From assembly GCF_963855985.1 (NCBI RefSeq), contig NC_087112.1, positions 1,242,501 through 1,306,500 on the forward strand: a stretch of 64,000 bases of DNA, written 5' to 3'. A program made the position numbers and the translations under genes. This document shows positions 1 to 13,000 of the stretch, piece by piece. The notes beneath the pieces were generated by a model, which ran no database searches, was not told where the DNA came from, and was given only the letters and a program-made list of their open reading frames with translations. How positions within the stretch are numbered: position 1 is the first letter of the stretch; the number at the start of each line of letters is the position of its first letter. Source of the DNA: Ostrinia nubilalis (lineage: Eukaryota; Arthropoda; Insecta; Lepidoptera; Crambidae).

Positions 1-1453
1 GTAGGAACAAGAAATCACAAAAATTAAAAGCTGAATGAAAATTTTTCAATAAAACCCTTCTGCGAATCATAACATAAAACCGTAAATTTATAACAATTAC
101 ATACTTTAAAAGCAAATATACCGATTTGGTTATGTTGAATGCAACACTAGGGTTTTCCAGTTTTTTCAGTCAGTCACCTCACACAAAGTTATAAAAAAGC
201 AGTATAAAAATATTTCCGAAGCGAAATGCTACATGTAACCAAAGCTTTATTATTTAAAAAAAGTTTTACTTTTACGAGCGCTTTGACAGCGCCCATCTAA
301 AAAGTATTTCGGGAAACAACTCAAAGGGAAGCGACCAAATACGACCATCTGCAAACATGATGTTTCATTGTTGCTTGATCCGTATTTTTGTGTTGTGGAG
401 ATTTCCCAACGCTGGCCGAAGGGCAGTGCGCACGCGCCGATATTATAAATGATGACCCATTGAAAAGGGTATACCAGATTTTTTAAACAAGACAAGTACC
501 TGCAGTGAGTACAGTCCGCAGGAAAATAGTGGTATTAGATTATAATTACGCGCGAGCGATAAGGATGGGTAGCTAGGTGTCATTGGACAAAATTCTACGT
601 GCTCACGGACCGGGCTTTAGTGGCGTTTCATCTGCCTCTTGGCACATCCTGCACGTTCTTGTTTCGGACAGTCCCATAGTGGACAAGTGCTTGTTTAAGC
701 TGCAGTGTCCAGTGAGAGCTCGAACTAAGATGCGCATTTTGATCCTACGCAGTCCTATGATCTGCTTAGAGCTTTTTCGATATACTCTTATGTAGTTCTC
801 TGTATTTCACTGCCGACTGTACCAGATAGTGATGAGTGGTTATTTTAAACCCAACCTTGAGATGCTCGCAGCAATACAGGCTCATAATAACGTTATTGCG
901 ATCGGTAATAAATAGGTCTGCTGTGTAACTACTATCCGACCGCTTTGGGACCGAATGGGCACACGGTTAAAACTATTAGTTGTAAACATTGTTATCTGTG
1001 GCTGTAACTATAGATATGTAGGTAGTCTGCATTAATCTATCTAAAAAGTGAAAGGTCACTGACTCACTCTTCACGAAATCTCAGAAACTACAAGTATTAG
1101 AAGTCACAAATTTTGCATGGGGGTTCCTTTTAGAACGTAGCTAGGTGTCGTTTCTTTTAAACGTGTTCCACGCGTACGAAGTCGCGGGCGGCCGCTAATT
1201 TTGATTTGTGCTGCATCATCCTCATCACATCAACTCTTCGCGTATGATATATCACTGGGAACTAAAGTATCGCGTCAGATCCTTGATTATTTTTACAGCA
1301 AAGATAAGTATGTAAAAATTCAAAAGGCTGGATCTAGATCTATACCTTACCCTTGTCCAGAAGATGCCTACGCATACTGAAATATGTAGTTTGAAAGCTT
1401 TTAGAATCTACTCATTCGTTTTTTTTAAATAACTTTAAAAACTAACATGTAGT

Positions 1454-2881
1454 CCAGTAGAATTAGCTTTTAAATCGGAAATAATTCCTACAAAAGATTT
1501 TATTGTTTTAATGGCTTCATTGGTTGCCCATTAAGACTCTCCTAAGTTTTCGACTTCGACGGAGTTGTGCTTAAGTGGTGGGGGCCCCCGAAAGAGGCAT
1601 TTTTTCGGTTTTCCGGTTATACCGCGTAAAGGACTTACCCTATCAAAAAGTGGTCTTCATGACGGTTGAAGGGCACTTAATCCTGCATTGAATAAGACCA
1701 AATTCATATGTTTTGGACAAACCGTTCTCGCGCTAATGTTCGGCAAAGTAGAAAATATACGTATAATTAATGACCCTCTCCACGTCCAATGGTTTGTTAC
1801 CCACAGGCTTCCAAGTCTTGAAAAGGGCCACCTCAACCAGTGTAACCCTATCAAGGCTTACGAGCTTGATGCGCCTATCCTTGTTCGTCCCAGCCGTTCC
1901 TTAACTGCGGTTGCTGCACCTCTTCCTGGCACTCACCTGAACGACTCTGTGTTACCTACTGTGGCTGCCCCTCTTCCTTGTATCCTCCTGCATGACTACG
2001 TTGCCTAGCCGTATGCCTGGTCTAAGGTTCGACGCCAAAAATCAACAACAACAAGTTCATATTAAAACGCTGAAGAGTTTTTTGTTTGTTTGTTTGAACG
2101 CGCTAATCTTAAGAATTACTAGTTTGATTGAAATCATTATTTTTGTGTTGAATAGCTCATACATTGAGGAAGGCTATAGGATATATACAATCACTCTACG
2201 ACTAATAGAGGCGAAGCAGTAAAGAAAAATGTTGCAAGCACGGAAAATAGTATTTAAACTATTTTCACGCGTACAAAGTTGATTTTGTGGCGTCGAACCT
2301 TGGACCAGGCATATAGCTAAGCAATGCAATCGTACAGGAGGGTACAAGGAAGAGAGGCAGCCACATTAGGTAACACAGAGTCGTTCAGGAGAGTGTCAGG
2401 AAGAGGTGCAGCAACCGCAGTTAAGGAACGGCTGGGACGAACAAGGATAAGCGAATCAAACTCGTGAGCCTTGTTAGGGTTACACTGATTAAGGCGACCC
2501 TTTACAAGGCTTGGAAGCATGTGGGTAACAAGCCATTGGACGTGGAGAGGGTCATTAATTATACGTATATTTTCTACTTTGCCGAACTTTAGCGCGAGAA
2601 CGGTTTGTCCAAAACATATGAATTTGGTCTTATTCAATGCAGGATTAAGTGCCCTTTAACCGTCATGAAGACCGTTTTTCGATAGGGTAAGTCCTTTACG
2701 CGGTATAACCGGAAAACCGAAAAAACGCCGCTTTCGGGGGCCCCCACCACTTAAGCACAACTCCGTCGAAGTCGAAAACTTAGGAGAGTCTTAATGGGCA
2801 ACCAATGAAGCCATTAAAGCAAAAAAATCTTTTGTAGGAATTATTTCCGATTTAATCAATTTTTGTGTTTAATTCTACTGG
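1454..2881. repeat. Long inverted repeat 1 (arms about 600 bp)
   Basis: The left arm (about 1,454-2,046) is the reverse complement of the right arm (about 2,278-2,881), with roughly 90% identity by eye. Each arm holds the same 106-codon open frame starting MNKTKFICFGQTVLAL, on opposite strands. I do not recognise that protein, and it may be accidental. The spacer holds a Lep1-type Helitron piece. The structure is of foldback type; no target-site duplication was identified. Confidence 0.85.
2056..2277 (+). mobile_element. Lep1-type Helitron fragment
   Basis: It contains the order GCTGAAGAG, (TTTG)n, AACGCGCTAAT, GAGGAAGGCTATAGG, ATATAC and CACTCTACGACTAATAG, recognisable as the body of lepidopteran non-autonomous Lep1 Helitrons. 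Its end near 2,266 (CACGCGTACAAAG) resembles the usual end without the full hairpin and CTAG. It forms the spacer of long inverted repeat 1. Confidence 0.7.
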
Positions 2882-3373
2882 CCTAATGGTCATATTTTAG
2901 CCTTTTTATCTTGGTTATAATCCGCTCTACAATCTTTCTAACGATCTCCGCGCTCATAAGTAGGTACTTCGAAGGTTATTGTGAGAGTTATTTCCTCCAC
3001 TATATTGCTTCCTTTTCCTCCGACTACCTCACAATGTGTTCACAACAACCGACTTAGTGTGCACAAAGTTGCTAAAAGATTTAGGTAATGATTAAGTGGG
3101 AAAACGAGGACTCATGAAAGTAATCAAGAAAACTAAATAGTTTAGGTTTAGTAGTAATTTAGTTAGCATTTAGATAAAAAAAAGTTTCCTGACCTTTATG
3201 ACGTCGTCGGTCCAACTTGTGGGACCCGCGCTGAGCTTTATGGTACGTGTGGGCTTCACTACATAAACGACGGCTTCATAAAGGTAGCAGGAAGGCGCTA
3301 CCAAGCCAACTGGTCGATTGGAAATAATGAGGGCTATCGTTTTTATACTTAACAGTTGGCACCCCTGGCGATT

Positions 3374-3508
3374 GACAGGACCTTACTCTACAGTGGCGCC
3401 ATCTTGATGAGTGCAAATGCGATAGTCCTCCTACCACTTTCGCGCTCACCAGTTGGTGCCACTGTCTTCGCTACTAGCAAGTGACAGGACCGTACTCTAC
3501 AGTGGCGC
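3374..3508. repeat. Short duplicated segment
   Basis: The block GACAGGACC-TACTCTACAGTGGCGC occurs near 3,376-3,401 and again near 3,484-3,509. The sequence between contains related and inverted forms of TGGCGC and GTTGGTGCCACT. This is probably part of a MITE. Confidence 0.5.
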
Positions 3509-3627
3509 TAACTGGTGAGCGCTAAAACGACGTCTTGTGGCTGATATGAACACATTTATTTAGGACTTAATACTTTTTGAAATACTACTATCCCACTCTT
3601 TTTAGAAGGACCATATAATACTTAAGA

Positions 3628-3772
3628 CTAGGCGCAGACCACCGACTTTTTGTTGGTCGATAGTTGTGCTCGATTCTAATTTGTATGAAGAATCGGCCGA
3701 TACCAAATCGGTGTAATGTGCGCACTTTCATACATCTCCATACTGATTAACAACCCGGTGGTCTGCGCCTAG
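3628..3772. mobile_element. Hairpin MITE, TIR CTAGGCGCAGACCACCG
   Basis: The left end CTAGGCGCAGACCACCG is mirrored by CGGTGGTCTGCGCCTAG (one internal mismatch at most). The interior shares GTTGGTCGATAGTT and GAAGAATCGGCCGA with the MITE at 20,291-20,459, so the two belong to one family. It ends 66 bp before calcium-channel exon 1. Confidence 0.7.
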
Positions 3773-3838
3773 GTTTAGATAATTTACAATTCTAGCCTCT
3801 ATCATCATGCCAATAAGCAGTTAATATCTCTATTCCAG

Positions 3839-4077
3839 GACAAGATGAGTGCAGTGGAGACCCCGGCCGCGGAACCGACGCCGCCCGCGCCGGTGGGGCC
3901 GGCCGAGACCCCCACGGGGGCCGACGGCACGGGGCCCCTGATCCCGGTGCCCCCGGCGCCCCGGAAGCCCCCGCGGCGGGGCCCTAAAGTCCAGCAGGAG
4001 CGACCGAAAAGAGCGATCTTCTGTTTGACGTTGAAGAATCCGCTGAGGAAAGTGTGCATCGATATCGTGGAGTGGAA
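3839..4077 (+). CDS. Ca-alpha1D: Ca-alpha1D coding exon 1: N-terminus
   Basis: The exon starts after a CAG acceptor (AG at 3,837-3,838), with ATG at 3,845 and a donor at 4,078. It encodes a Pro/Ala-rich N-terminus (high GC), then [17 protein letters not shown] and CIDIVEWK. The last block is the conserved segment just before IS1 in CaV1 channels. The reading frame continues into exon 2 by splitting a Lys codon (AA|A). Because the exon has an acceptor, the start codon could instead lie in an upstream exon. Confidence 0.88.
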
Positions 4078-7000
4078 GTATCCTTTTCAAAATACAGATC
4101 CTTGTTTTGTTTGTCTTATACAGCTGGAAGACGTAGCGTGGGCAGGCCTCCTACTAGGTGGACCGACGATCTCGTAAAGGTCGCGGGAAGAGCCTGGATG
4201 CGGGCAACGCAGGACCGTGCATTGTGGAAAACCTTGGAGGAGGCCTTTGTCCAGCAGTGGACGTCATTTGGCTGAAACAACGTTAGTTAAAATAATAATA
4301 TTATCTAAGCCCGATTGGCTTAAATCAGGTGGAATCAGACAGGGTTATAGGCACTAACAGGGCAGAGATGTACCATCCTAGACTGTATCCCACTTAACAC
4401 TAGGTGCGATTGTGGTCAAATACCTGCCTTGTTATGCATACAAAAAAATTTTGGTCTGCAAGCATCATATTGTTGGACAATCTTTTGCTGTACCTGCGCA
4501 TTCAACTTGGACCTCCAATTTTAATCTTTAGGAACAAAGGCATCATAAACGCTGGCTTTTTAGGTTTACCAATTACTTCTCATTAGCTTCATGGTCAGGG
4601 CAGTCGCCCGGCAAGTTTAAGGTCATAGGTTCAAGTCTCACCTGGAGCATAGATTACTTAGTTACCTGGAGTAAACAATAATGTTTAATTTGTAATTGAA
4701 ATAAAAATAACCATAAACGTAGCAGTCGATCAGCCGATAGCTTTCATGTGGTAGCACGAGGAGATGTGGTTGCGATCCTGTTGGATTACGGCCAACAAAT
4801 CCGTTTGCTAGCTCCAGTAGGGTTCCGCAGGTGAATGTCGGTGTACTCGCAATATTTTTTCGTTCTAAAGTTCTCAATCTCAAGTTTTTGCTGAAGAAAC
4901 ATACAGTCTAATTGAGAACCTCCTACTTTTTTTGAAGTCGGTTAAATAGTGACTTGTCCGCTCAGAAGTTTACATAAAATTGTTAGTGAGCACGACGCGT
5001 TCTTGCCTGCCGTGTGTCAAAGCTTTTATCGTTTTGATTCATAACATTTTTAAGGTTTTTTCTGCTTGTTTTGTTTGTTACGTGTTGTAGGGACTTATTT
5101 GTATACCTAAATAAATTTTGTTTAAATGTCAGTATTTGTAATTTAAATTCACCACTCTAACCTTCTGCCTCGCCTAAGGTTGACTGGGAGAGAATCCACA
5201 CGCATCATTTCCGCCAAGTATATTTTTCATACAGTAAGGATGGGAAAATTCATCTTATAAATAAAATACCATTCGTCAAAGTTCAAAATAATCTTACTGA
5301 ACCAAATTCAAGAAATTCAAATCACGCTTGGCTTATCAATTTAATATATTGATCAGCGAATTTATTTTTGCCCTGCCTGGTTGAGATTTTTATGCGGCAC
5401 AATATAAACATTTTGATCGTGTAACGTCAATTATTGACAGGTTTTACGTAGGTAATCGTGTATTTAATTATTTTTCTCAGTCAATCATCGGGCATTTAGG
5501 CAAAAAATACATTCCGCGATAAAAAAAACTTGTGTGATTAAAAAGTTCGCAAAACTATTTTGCAACTCTTTAAAACACTGAGATATTAAAACGATTGATA
5601 TTCTGCTAACACAGCATTGCCCCTTTCAGTAGATGATTTCCTCAATTCTTCTAAGAAAGAACTTTTGGAACTACAAACGTTACAAGTAGGTATCTATCTA
5701 CCAGTATACTGTGTTATTTTCATAAAAAAGTAGGTCCAACACATTTTCTCGAGGCACTAAAAATTTACGAATCTATTCTGTTTTCCTAAGGTCTAGTTTT
5801 TCACCGCCCTAAAAGAGGTCACGTGACATTTAAAGTTTCTAGCAAAAACGAAAGGCGAAAGTGTTGGGTCCCCTGACGCGTATCTCGGAATTGGCAATCA
5901 TCCAGTATTGTGAACAGGGATCCATTTGAAAACATGGAAAGTTCAATCAAAAAGCCGGCAATCTGACTTAATTCTACACGTTTTGCATATTTCAATCAAA
6001 ACATCCCAATGCTACTTAAATCATAAAAAAAAAACATCAGTAATGTAAACCCGGACAAGTGTCGGAAAATCCGGACAGACTCGGACAGGCGGCAACCCTA
6101 GCCGTGAATAAATAGATCGCATCCAAATTCTAATTATCATACCTGCTTAATTTATGTTAAAAAAAAACTCAGTAAAAAGAAAACCCAGAACAGTGTCTGA
6201 TTATCCGGACATATCCGGACAGGCGGCAACCCTAGCTGCCAATGAATGGATGGCATCCGCGGATGTCATGTCCGTTTCTGCGAACTTTTTTTCGCGAAAT
6301 ATTTTCATGTAAGCAAACAAATCGTTTCTGAGTCGTAGGCGTATTCTGTGATTTATGCGATCTTTTAACACTGGCACTAATTGTCTGGCTTTCTTTTTAA
6401 TTGATTCGTAAATTAGCAGAAAAATAAAAGATTAAAACGAGATGACGATTTACTAGGAAACGTTAAAATAAAACGAATGAACGGACGATGTTAGGATGAT
6501 GTATTATGGCATGGCGCATAAATCTACAAGTTTTAAACCAAATGCCTTATTAAAATTAAATGTTTCGCTGATTTAAACATGATTCAGCTTTTACATTGTT
6601 TCTGTCAGGTATAAAGTTCTTCATCATCATCATCATCAGGTCATTTAGTCTCCATTGAAGCACAAAATAGACCCTAGCACACATAAAAAATACTTTAATA
6701 ACTATCCCGGATAATTCACGTCTCGGTACGGTGACTCAGTGGTAAGGGCAGAGGTATTTTTGGTTCCCAACTGACTTGAATCTTCCAAGTAAATCTTCCA
6801 ATCTATGGTTTTCTGAGTAAAGAAAAATAAAAATAAAATAAAACAAGTAAAGAACCTTTAAGATCCTTGACTCAACACCAGACCGTTCGAGTGGATGATC
6901 CTGACAACGATCTTCGCGAACTGCATCGCGCTGGCGGTCTACACGCCCTACCCGGCCAGCGACTCCAACTACACCAACTCTGTCCTCGTAAGTAGCAGCT

Positions 7001-10000
7001 TCTGATTCACCATCATCATCATCATCATTACTATTATCATCAACATCATTACAATAATGTCTAAATAGTCTCCACTACAAGTAACGTGACGTGAGTGAGA
7101 GTGAGTTACCAGAGGCTAATGGAGGATTCAGACACTCTCCACGCTGTAGCGCTGGTCAGGTGGGTTGAGGAGGCCTGAGATTTAATTTAATTTAATTTAA
7201 AGACTTTATTGCACACACAACAATGTTCCGTACAAAAAGGCGAGCTTAATGCCATACGTCATTCTCTACCAGCATATTAATATCCCTTAGTTGCCTTTAA
7301 TGACATCCACGGGAAGAATAGGAATGTTCCTCGTGTTCTTCATACCTACTACCTACATTTGATTACAGAAGTTTTAAATTAATTTATATCAAAGAGATAG
7401 GTTTTCTTCTTCTAAGAAAGATGTAGGTCAGTGTTTTTCAACCTTTTTCTTGACACGACCCCCCTAAAAATATTTGGCGACCCCCCCGACAGTTCGTTTT
7501 TTTTCATGCATTTTATCATGTTAAAAAGATGTTTGTAGGGACCGAATACTTCAATCCTCAGATCATAGAAGGGATCCCTTTCTATAATCTGAGCTTCAAT
7601 CCATACAACATTTTAATGCATTTGCATAGTTAGATTTCGGATTTTGTCCTTATAACTAATGGTTTTTTTACTTAGGTAGTTTTTACGACCTCTCGCGACC
7701 CCCCTATAGAGGCTTCGCGACCCTCCAGGGGGTCGCGACCCACAGGTTGAAAATCACTGATGTAGGTAAATCTAAAAATAAATGAAACTCCAAATGAAGT
7801 AAAAATAAAAATTAGGCTTTTCTCCAGATATAATGTTCAAAACTGCAATGCTACACCTTAGTCAATTATACCGATGCAATTGGACTTTATACTGAACTAG
7901 AGGTAAGATAGCCAGTTCCTCTGTGGTTGAGGATTCCGGGTGAGGCTCGCTTCCACCTTCGGCCTGATCATCACTTACCATCAGGTGAGATACAGACCAA
8001 GAGCTTCCTCGTTGTGGATAAAAATAAATAAAAAAAAGTCAATCAATACCGATGCAATAGGAATTTATAATGAACTTTCTCTAATTTTCTTTCTAGGAAA
8101 AGATAGAATACGTGTTCCTAGTGATATTCACGGGGGAGTGCGTGATGAAGATCATCGCGTACGGCTTCATCATGCACCAGGGCTCGTACCTGCGGAACGG
8201 CTGGAACTTGCTCGACTTCACCATAGTGGTCATTGGGTAAGTCTTCGAAAGAGCTCCAATGATTATTTACAGGTTGATGAAAGTACCAGTTTCAGTAGGC
8301 AGTTCCATTTTCCACGGGGACTGATAATCTAAGTTACTCCTTTCAGTTACATTCGAGAGACGGTTCCTTAAAATCTTAATTAAGTATTTGTTTTCCAACT
8401 TACACGATCTTAGGATATTATGCTGTACCAATTTTCTGAAATTAGTTAAGGTTCATGTTATTTTCGTATTCTGAACGTACCGTTTTGTTTAGAAGTCCAA
8501 AATTCTGTTCCATGAAGTGTTCACTCAGCTTTTTGATAAAGCGTACCTATTATTTCCCCATTTCGCAGTATGGTGAGCACAGTGTTGTCGAGCATATTCA
8601 AGGACGCCTTCGACGTGAAAGCCCTGCGAGCGTTCAGAGTCCTCAGGCCCTTGCGGCTTGTCTCCGGAGTGCCCAGTGAGTATGAAGCCTTCACGATTTA
8701 CCTACAAGGTGGAATTTTGAAATGCCACCTGGAGGAAAAGTGCTCTTAATATTGTAGATAGAAAATTTTACTCAAAGAAAACATTCCTTTATTTTCGAAA
8801 AGAAATAGAACTGCATTCAAAGATTTCCAAAAATTTGTTTGCCACACTCGGGAATCGAACTAACTAAAATCTGTTAAAAATTACACCCTGTATTTTTATT
8901 GCATCGGTCATTAGGGTTAAGTGTAAGGACGAAATCTCTCTAACAAACTTAATAAATTAAATGAAAGGAAAACCATGTAATTTTAAATTATTTTAATTAT
9001 TTCCAAAAAATGTTATGCTATGGTGGTGAATTATCGATAAAAATTCGGAAATCTTTGAATACTGTTCTTTTTCTTTTCAAAAATGAAGGAATGTTTTGTT
9101 TGAGTTTTCTATTTACAGTATTAAGGGTACTTTGAACTTTCCCTTCAGGTGGCATTACAAAATTCCACACTGTATAGGTGTACCAGAATCTCATGGCAAA
9201 TAGGGAAAATAAACTTTGTTGAGAGCAATACTGGGGAAATTGGAATAAACGATCTTGATACTGTTTAATTTTTTACTTTTATGACTTTAATATTAATGAA
9301 CATGAAGTACGAATATACATTTTAGGTAGGTATGTGTATGAAGAATGTTGTTATACATCGGGTTTTTAACATAAGAAAATGTCTTGAGAAATAAATAAAT
9401 CGTATATTACTTTAAGTAAATAATTTTATTATGCATCATACTTTTATCTTATCACTTCATTCAGAACTAGAAAACGATTGTAAGAACTCCACTTGCATTT
9501 CTTGCTCTTCAATAGATGATCAAGATAAAGAGGTACCTATTGTAAATAAATTGCTCTTCCAGCATTTCAATGGAGAAGTTTCCTGATGTTAAAATAAAAA
9601 CATTATATTTCTCTGAATGGGATTAAAATATATGTTACGGTTAATGTGATAAATTGAAAATTATTAATAATAACCGGTTATTATGAATAATTACCGACAG
9701 TTGCGGTAAAAGTGATAAATTAATCACATTTAACAGTGATTATTTAATAATTCAACCTTAGTACTAACAAATTTCATAAAAGAGAACAACATCTTGTGTA
9801 CGTGCTCGTGTACAGCCAAACTTTTGAACGTTTTGATATCATATATCAATATAATTTGGCATAATAAGTTTGGAATGTTTATTGCATAATATTACTTTTC
9901 CATGATGCCTATAACATAATGTTTTGATTTAAAGTGAAAAATAGGTTAAGGTGCGGCGGGGGTGGCCCTTGGGCCACCCCTAAGCCGCCTATTTAGTTTT

Positions 10001-13000
10001 ATACACACATAAATGACCCCATATTAATCACATTTACCAAATCATGCGGTAATTATTCATAATAACCGGCGATTATTCATAATTTTCACATTTATCACTT
10101 TGACCGTAACATATATACCAAAACTAAAAAGACGGTGAAGTTTTTTTTTAAATCGATCAAGAAATGTTGAGAAATTAATTATTTAAATTACAAACATAGG
10201 CGGTGTCGTTCTTTTTGTATATGGCCAGGTCTGGGATATTAAAAAAAAAGGTTACAAAATTTTACTGAGAAAGAATCTTGAGTGACCCTAGCTGAAAAAT
10301 TAAAAACTGCTAGATTTAAAAAAAATGGATCTGTCAACAGCACTGCATCAGGCAGGGGTGATTTACTGTTTGTACTTTGTACTCCGAATGACTGTCGTGA
10401 ATACACCGATCAAAATGGCGTGAATAGTTATGCGCAACTTTAGGGCCCTGTTTGCGCAACTTCTTTATTTGTAGAGATATTTTCATGATTCTTTCACAAT
10501 TATTATTAGTTTTACTTATTTTTATTTCAAGTTTATTTAAAAGAAAAAAAATGAAACTTCTCCATTATTCAATCTTGCTTGATGAAATCTTATTCAATTT
10601 TCTTTACATGGTTATCATAACATTTTGACCATTCCTCTGCACCAATTTGTGAGATACCTGAAAACCCCGATAAAGCAGCTATTAAGTAAGAATAATATAA
10701 AAAAACATAACCCTCCTTCTGACGCAGTTGGGTAATAAACTAAGTATCAAAACATTTCAGTCCAACTTACTGTCAATTCGACGACGCGCTTTAGAATCAA
10801 AGATTGACTTTGAATTATGCCTTATTTTACAATTCACATTGAAAACAATAAGACTTGATTGAGCTTTTTCGAATTTTTCACAAAAATAACAAATAATCAA
10901 GAAGAGATTACAAAATTTTTGCAGCGGCTGACAGATTTCATAATTTTCTTTGACAGGTGACAATTAAACCATAGACAATTGCCATATGAAAAACACACTT
11001 TTCCAATATTTTTGTTTGCCATGAGATTCTGGTAGACCTATACCTATGTATAACCCTTCAGAGCAACAAGCGTAGCAGAGACGTACCTATTGTTATCTTG
11101 AAAGCGATGAGTGTCCTGATAGAAAATTAACCTTTTGCCTATTTTGTTTAGCCTTTCAGATATGTATTTCCAGTGACCCTAGCTTAAATCAAAAACACCA
11201 TCATGATTTTCTAATGCAGGTCTACAGATCGTGTTGAACTCCATCCTGAAAGCCATGGTGCCGTTGCTGCACATCGCTCTGCTGGTCATATTCGTCATCA
11301 TCATCTACGCCATCATCGGCTTGGAACTGTTCTCGGGGAAGATGCACAAGAGCTGTTACAATAGGTTCACAGGTTTGTCTACCTTTAATGCTCAGTTCAG
11401 AATTAGTTATTTTAAGTTTATCGTTTTTCTTTCCCTTATGATGTCTCATTAATAATATTTCTTCTCTCTTTCCTTATCAACTTAGATATTTATAGCTAAG
11501 TAAGGTTTGTAGTCGTCAGGGCCTAGTGTGAGTTTACATCATGTGCTCACTAATGAGCGCGTAAAAAATGACATTAAATGTATGACGGATTGTACAGCGC
11601 CCCTAGCGGAAATGTTCAAGAACTACAATTTTCATAAATTTTTTTAACGCGCTCACTACTGAGGACGTTTGATATAAACTCACAATCAGCCCACAGATCA
11701 CAAAAAGAGGTCGATTTCTCAGTTCATTTTTGCTGGTCAAAAATTGTACTCTATAAAATAATTGACGATGTGATGAAGTAATTAATTTTAAAAATATACA
11801 AATAGTAATTTTATGCGAACTTCTATCTTTCTTGTATTAACTGCCGTGTTTGAAATACAAGAACTTTTATGAGTATGACAACAACCTCAATGTTTCATCT
11901 TTTATCTTCCAAACCAAAATTCTGCTCCAGACCAAATCATGGATACGCCTCACCCTTGCGACTTGGACAACGGGTTCAACTGCTCCACCATCGGCGAGGA
12001 CATGGAGTGTCGCGAGGGCTGGATCGGGCCCAACTTTGGGATCACCAACTTTGATAACTTCGGCCTCTCCATGCTTACCGTCTTCCAGTGCATCACGCTT
12101 GAAGGCTGGACTGATGTTATGTACCATGTGAGGGTCTTCTTTATCTATAATGTTGAAATATAAAATATTCTTTTTAGTTGCTTGTAATTCTAATTATTAT
12201 ATTAACATAGTCTCTGTTCAAGGAGAACACGTTGCAACTTTAGGTTATCCCATCACCAATTCAGGATAACATTCATTAACTGCTATTTTTATATCAAGGC
12301 AGTCTTTCAGTTTCAATTATGGCATTAGGAAGTAGAGCAACTACAACATAGTGGTAAATAAAGATACAGGGAAAATAACAAATTGCTATGTTGCCTTTCA
12401 GATACAAGATGCGATGGGAAACAGCTGGGAGTGGATATACTTCGTGTCGATGGTCATTTTGGGAGCTTTTTTTGTTATGAACCTAATTCTCGGTGTGTTA
12501 TCTGGGTAAGTTGTATATCTCTTACAAGTAGGTATATCCTAGACTAGAGTATAACGGTAGACCTTGCAATAGTAAATTACCTTCTAACTTTTCATTCCAT
12601 TTTAGAGAGTTCTCCAAAGAAAGAGAAAAAGCAAAAAACAGAGGGGACTTTCAGAAGTTAAGAGAAAAGCAGCAATTAGAAGAAGATCTGAAAGGCTATC
12701 TTGACTGGATTACACAGGCAGAGTATTTAGAACCTTTGGCAGATCAACACGACGTGGTGGATCAGAAAAGAGATTATGGAATAGGTGTGTATTTACATTA
12801 CATTCCTTTGTATTTTTCCAAAAATTTCCGAAACAATGCCAATAAAAAGGGCCAAAAAATAAACGATTTTGTACTTTCAGGACCAGCGCTAAATGAACAC
12901 GACTCCACAGATCATTTAGGTATTGAAACTAATGAGCAGCAGAAAGTATCCATAACGAAACTATGGAAAAAAGATTTTGATAAAGTAAGTAACTCTACTT

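Larger units (their letters stand above)
1..3838. other. Repeat-rich upstream region, no gene recognised
   Basis: No convincing coding exon was found here. The stretch holds a long inverted repeat (about 1,454-2,881), a Helitron-like piece near 1,160-1,200, a tandemly repeated segment around 3,374-3,508 and a hairpin MITE at 3,628-3,772. It ends at a good 3' splice site (AG at 3,837-3,838) in front of the first recognised calcium-channel coding exon, so at least one upstream exon of that gene must lie further 5'. It may be in this stretch, but I cannot point to it. Confidence 0.5.

Noticed and set aside
577..795. 72-codon open frame upstream of the channel gene
   Set aside because: No homology and no intron signals; compatible with chance.
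3805..4090. Two minus-strand open frames over calcium-channel exon 1
   Set aside because: They are antisense shadows of a GC-rich Pro/Ala-coding exon; no homology and no splice logic.
4592..4650. Possible tRNA gene
   Set aside because: A- and B-box-like motifs are present, but no acceptor stem or anticodon arm can be drawn; more likely a tRNA-derived SINE.
6600..7030. CRISPR-like or functional array from the CAT/TCA repeats
   Set aside because: Simple trinucleotide microsatellites in a eukaryotic intron, with no spacers.
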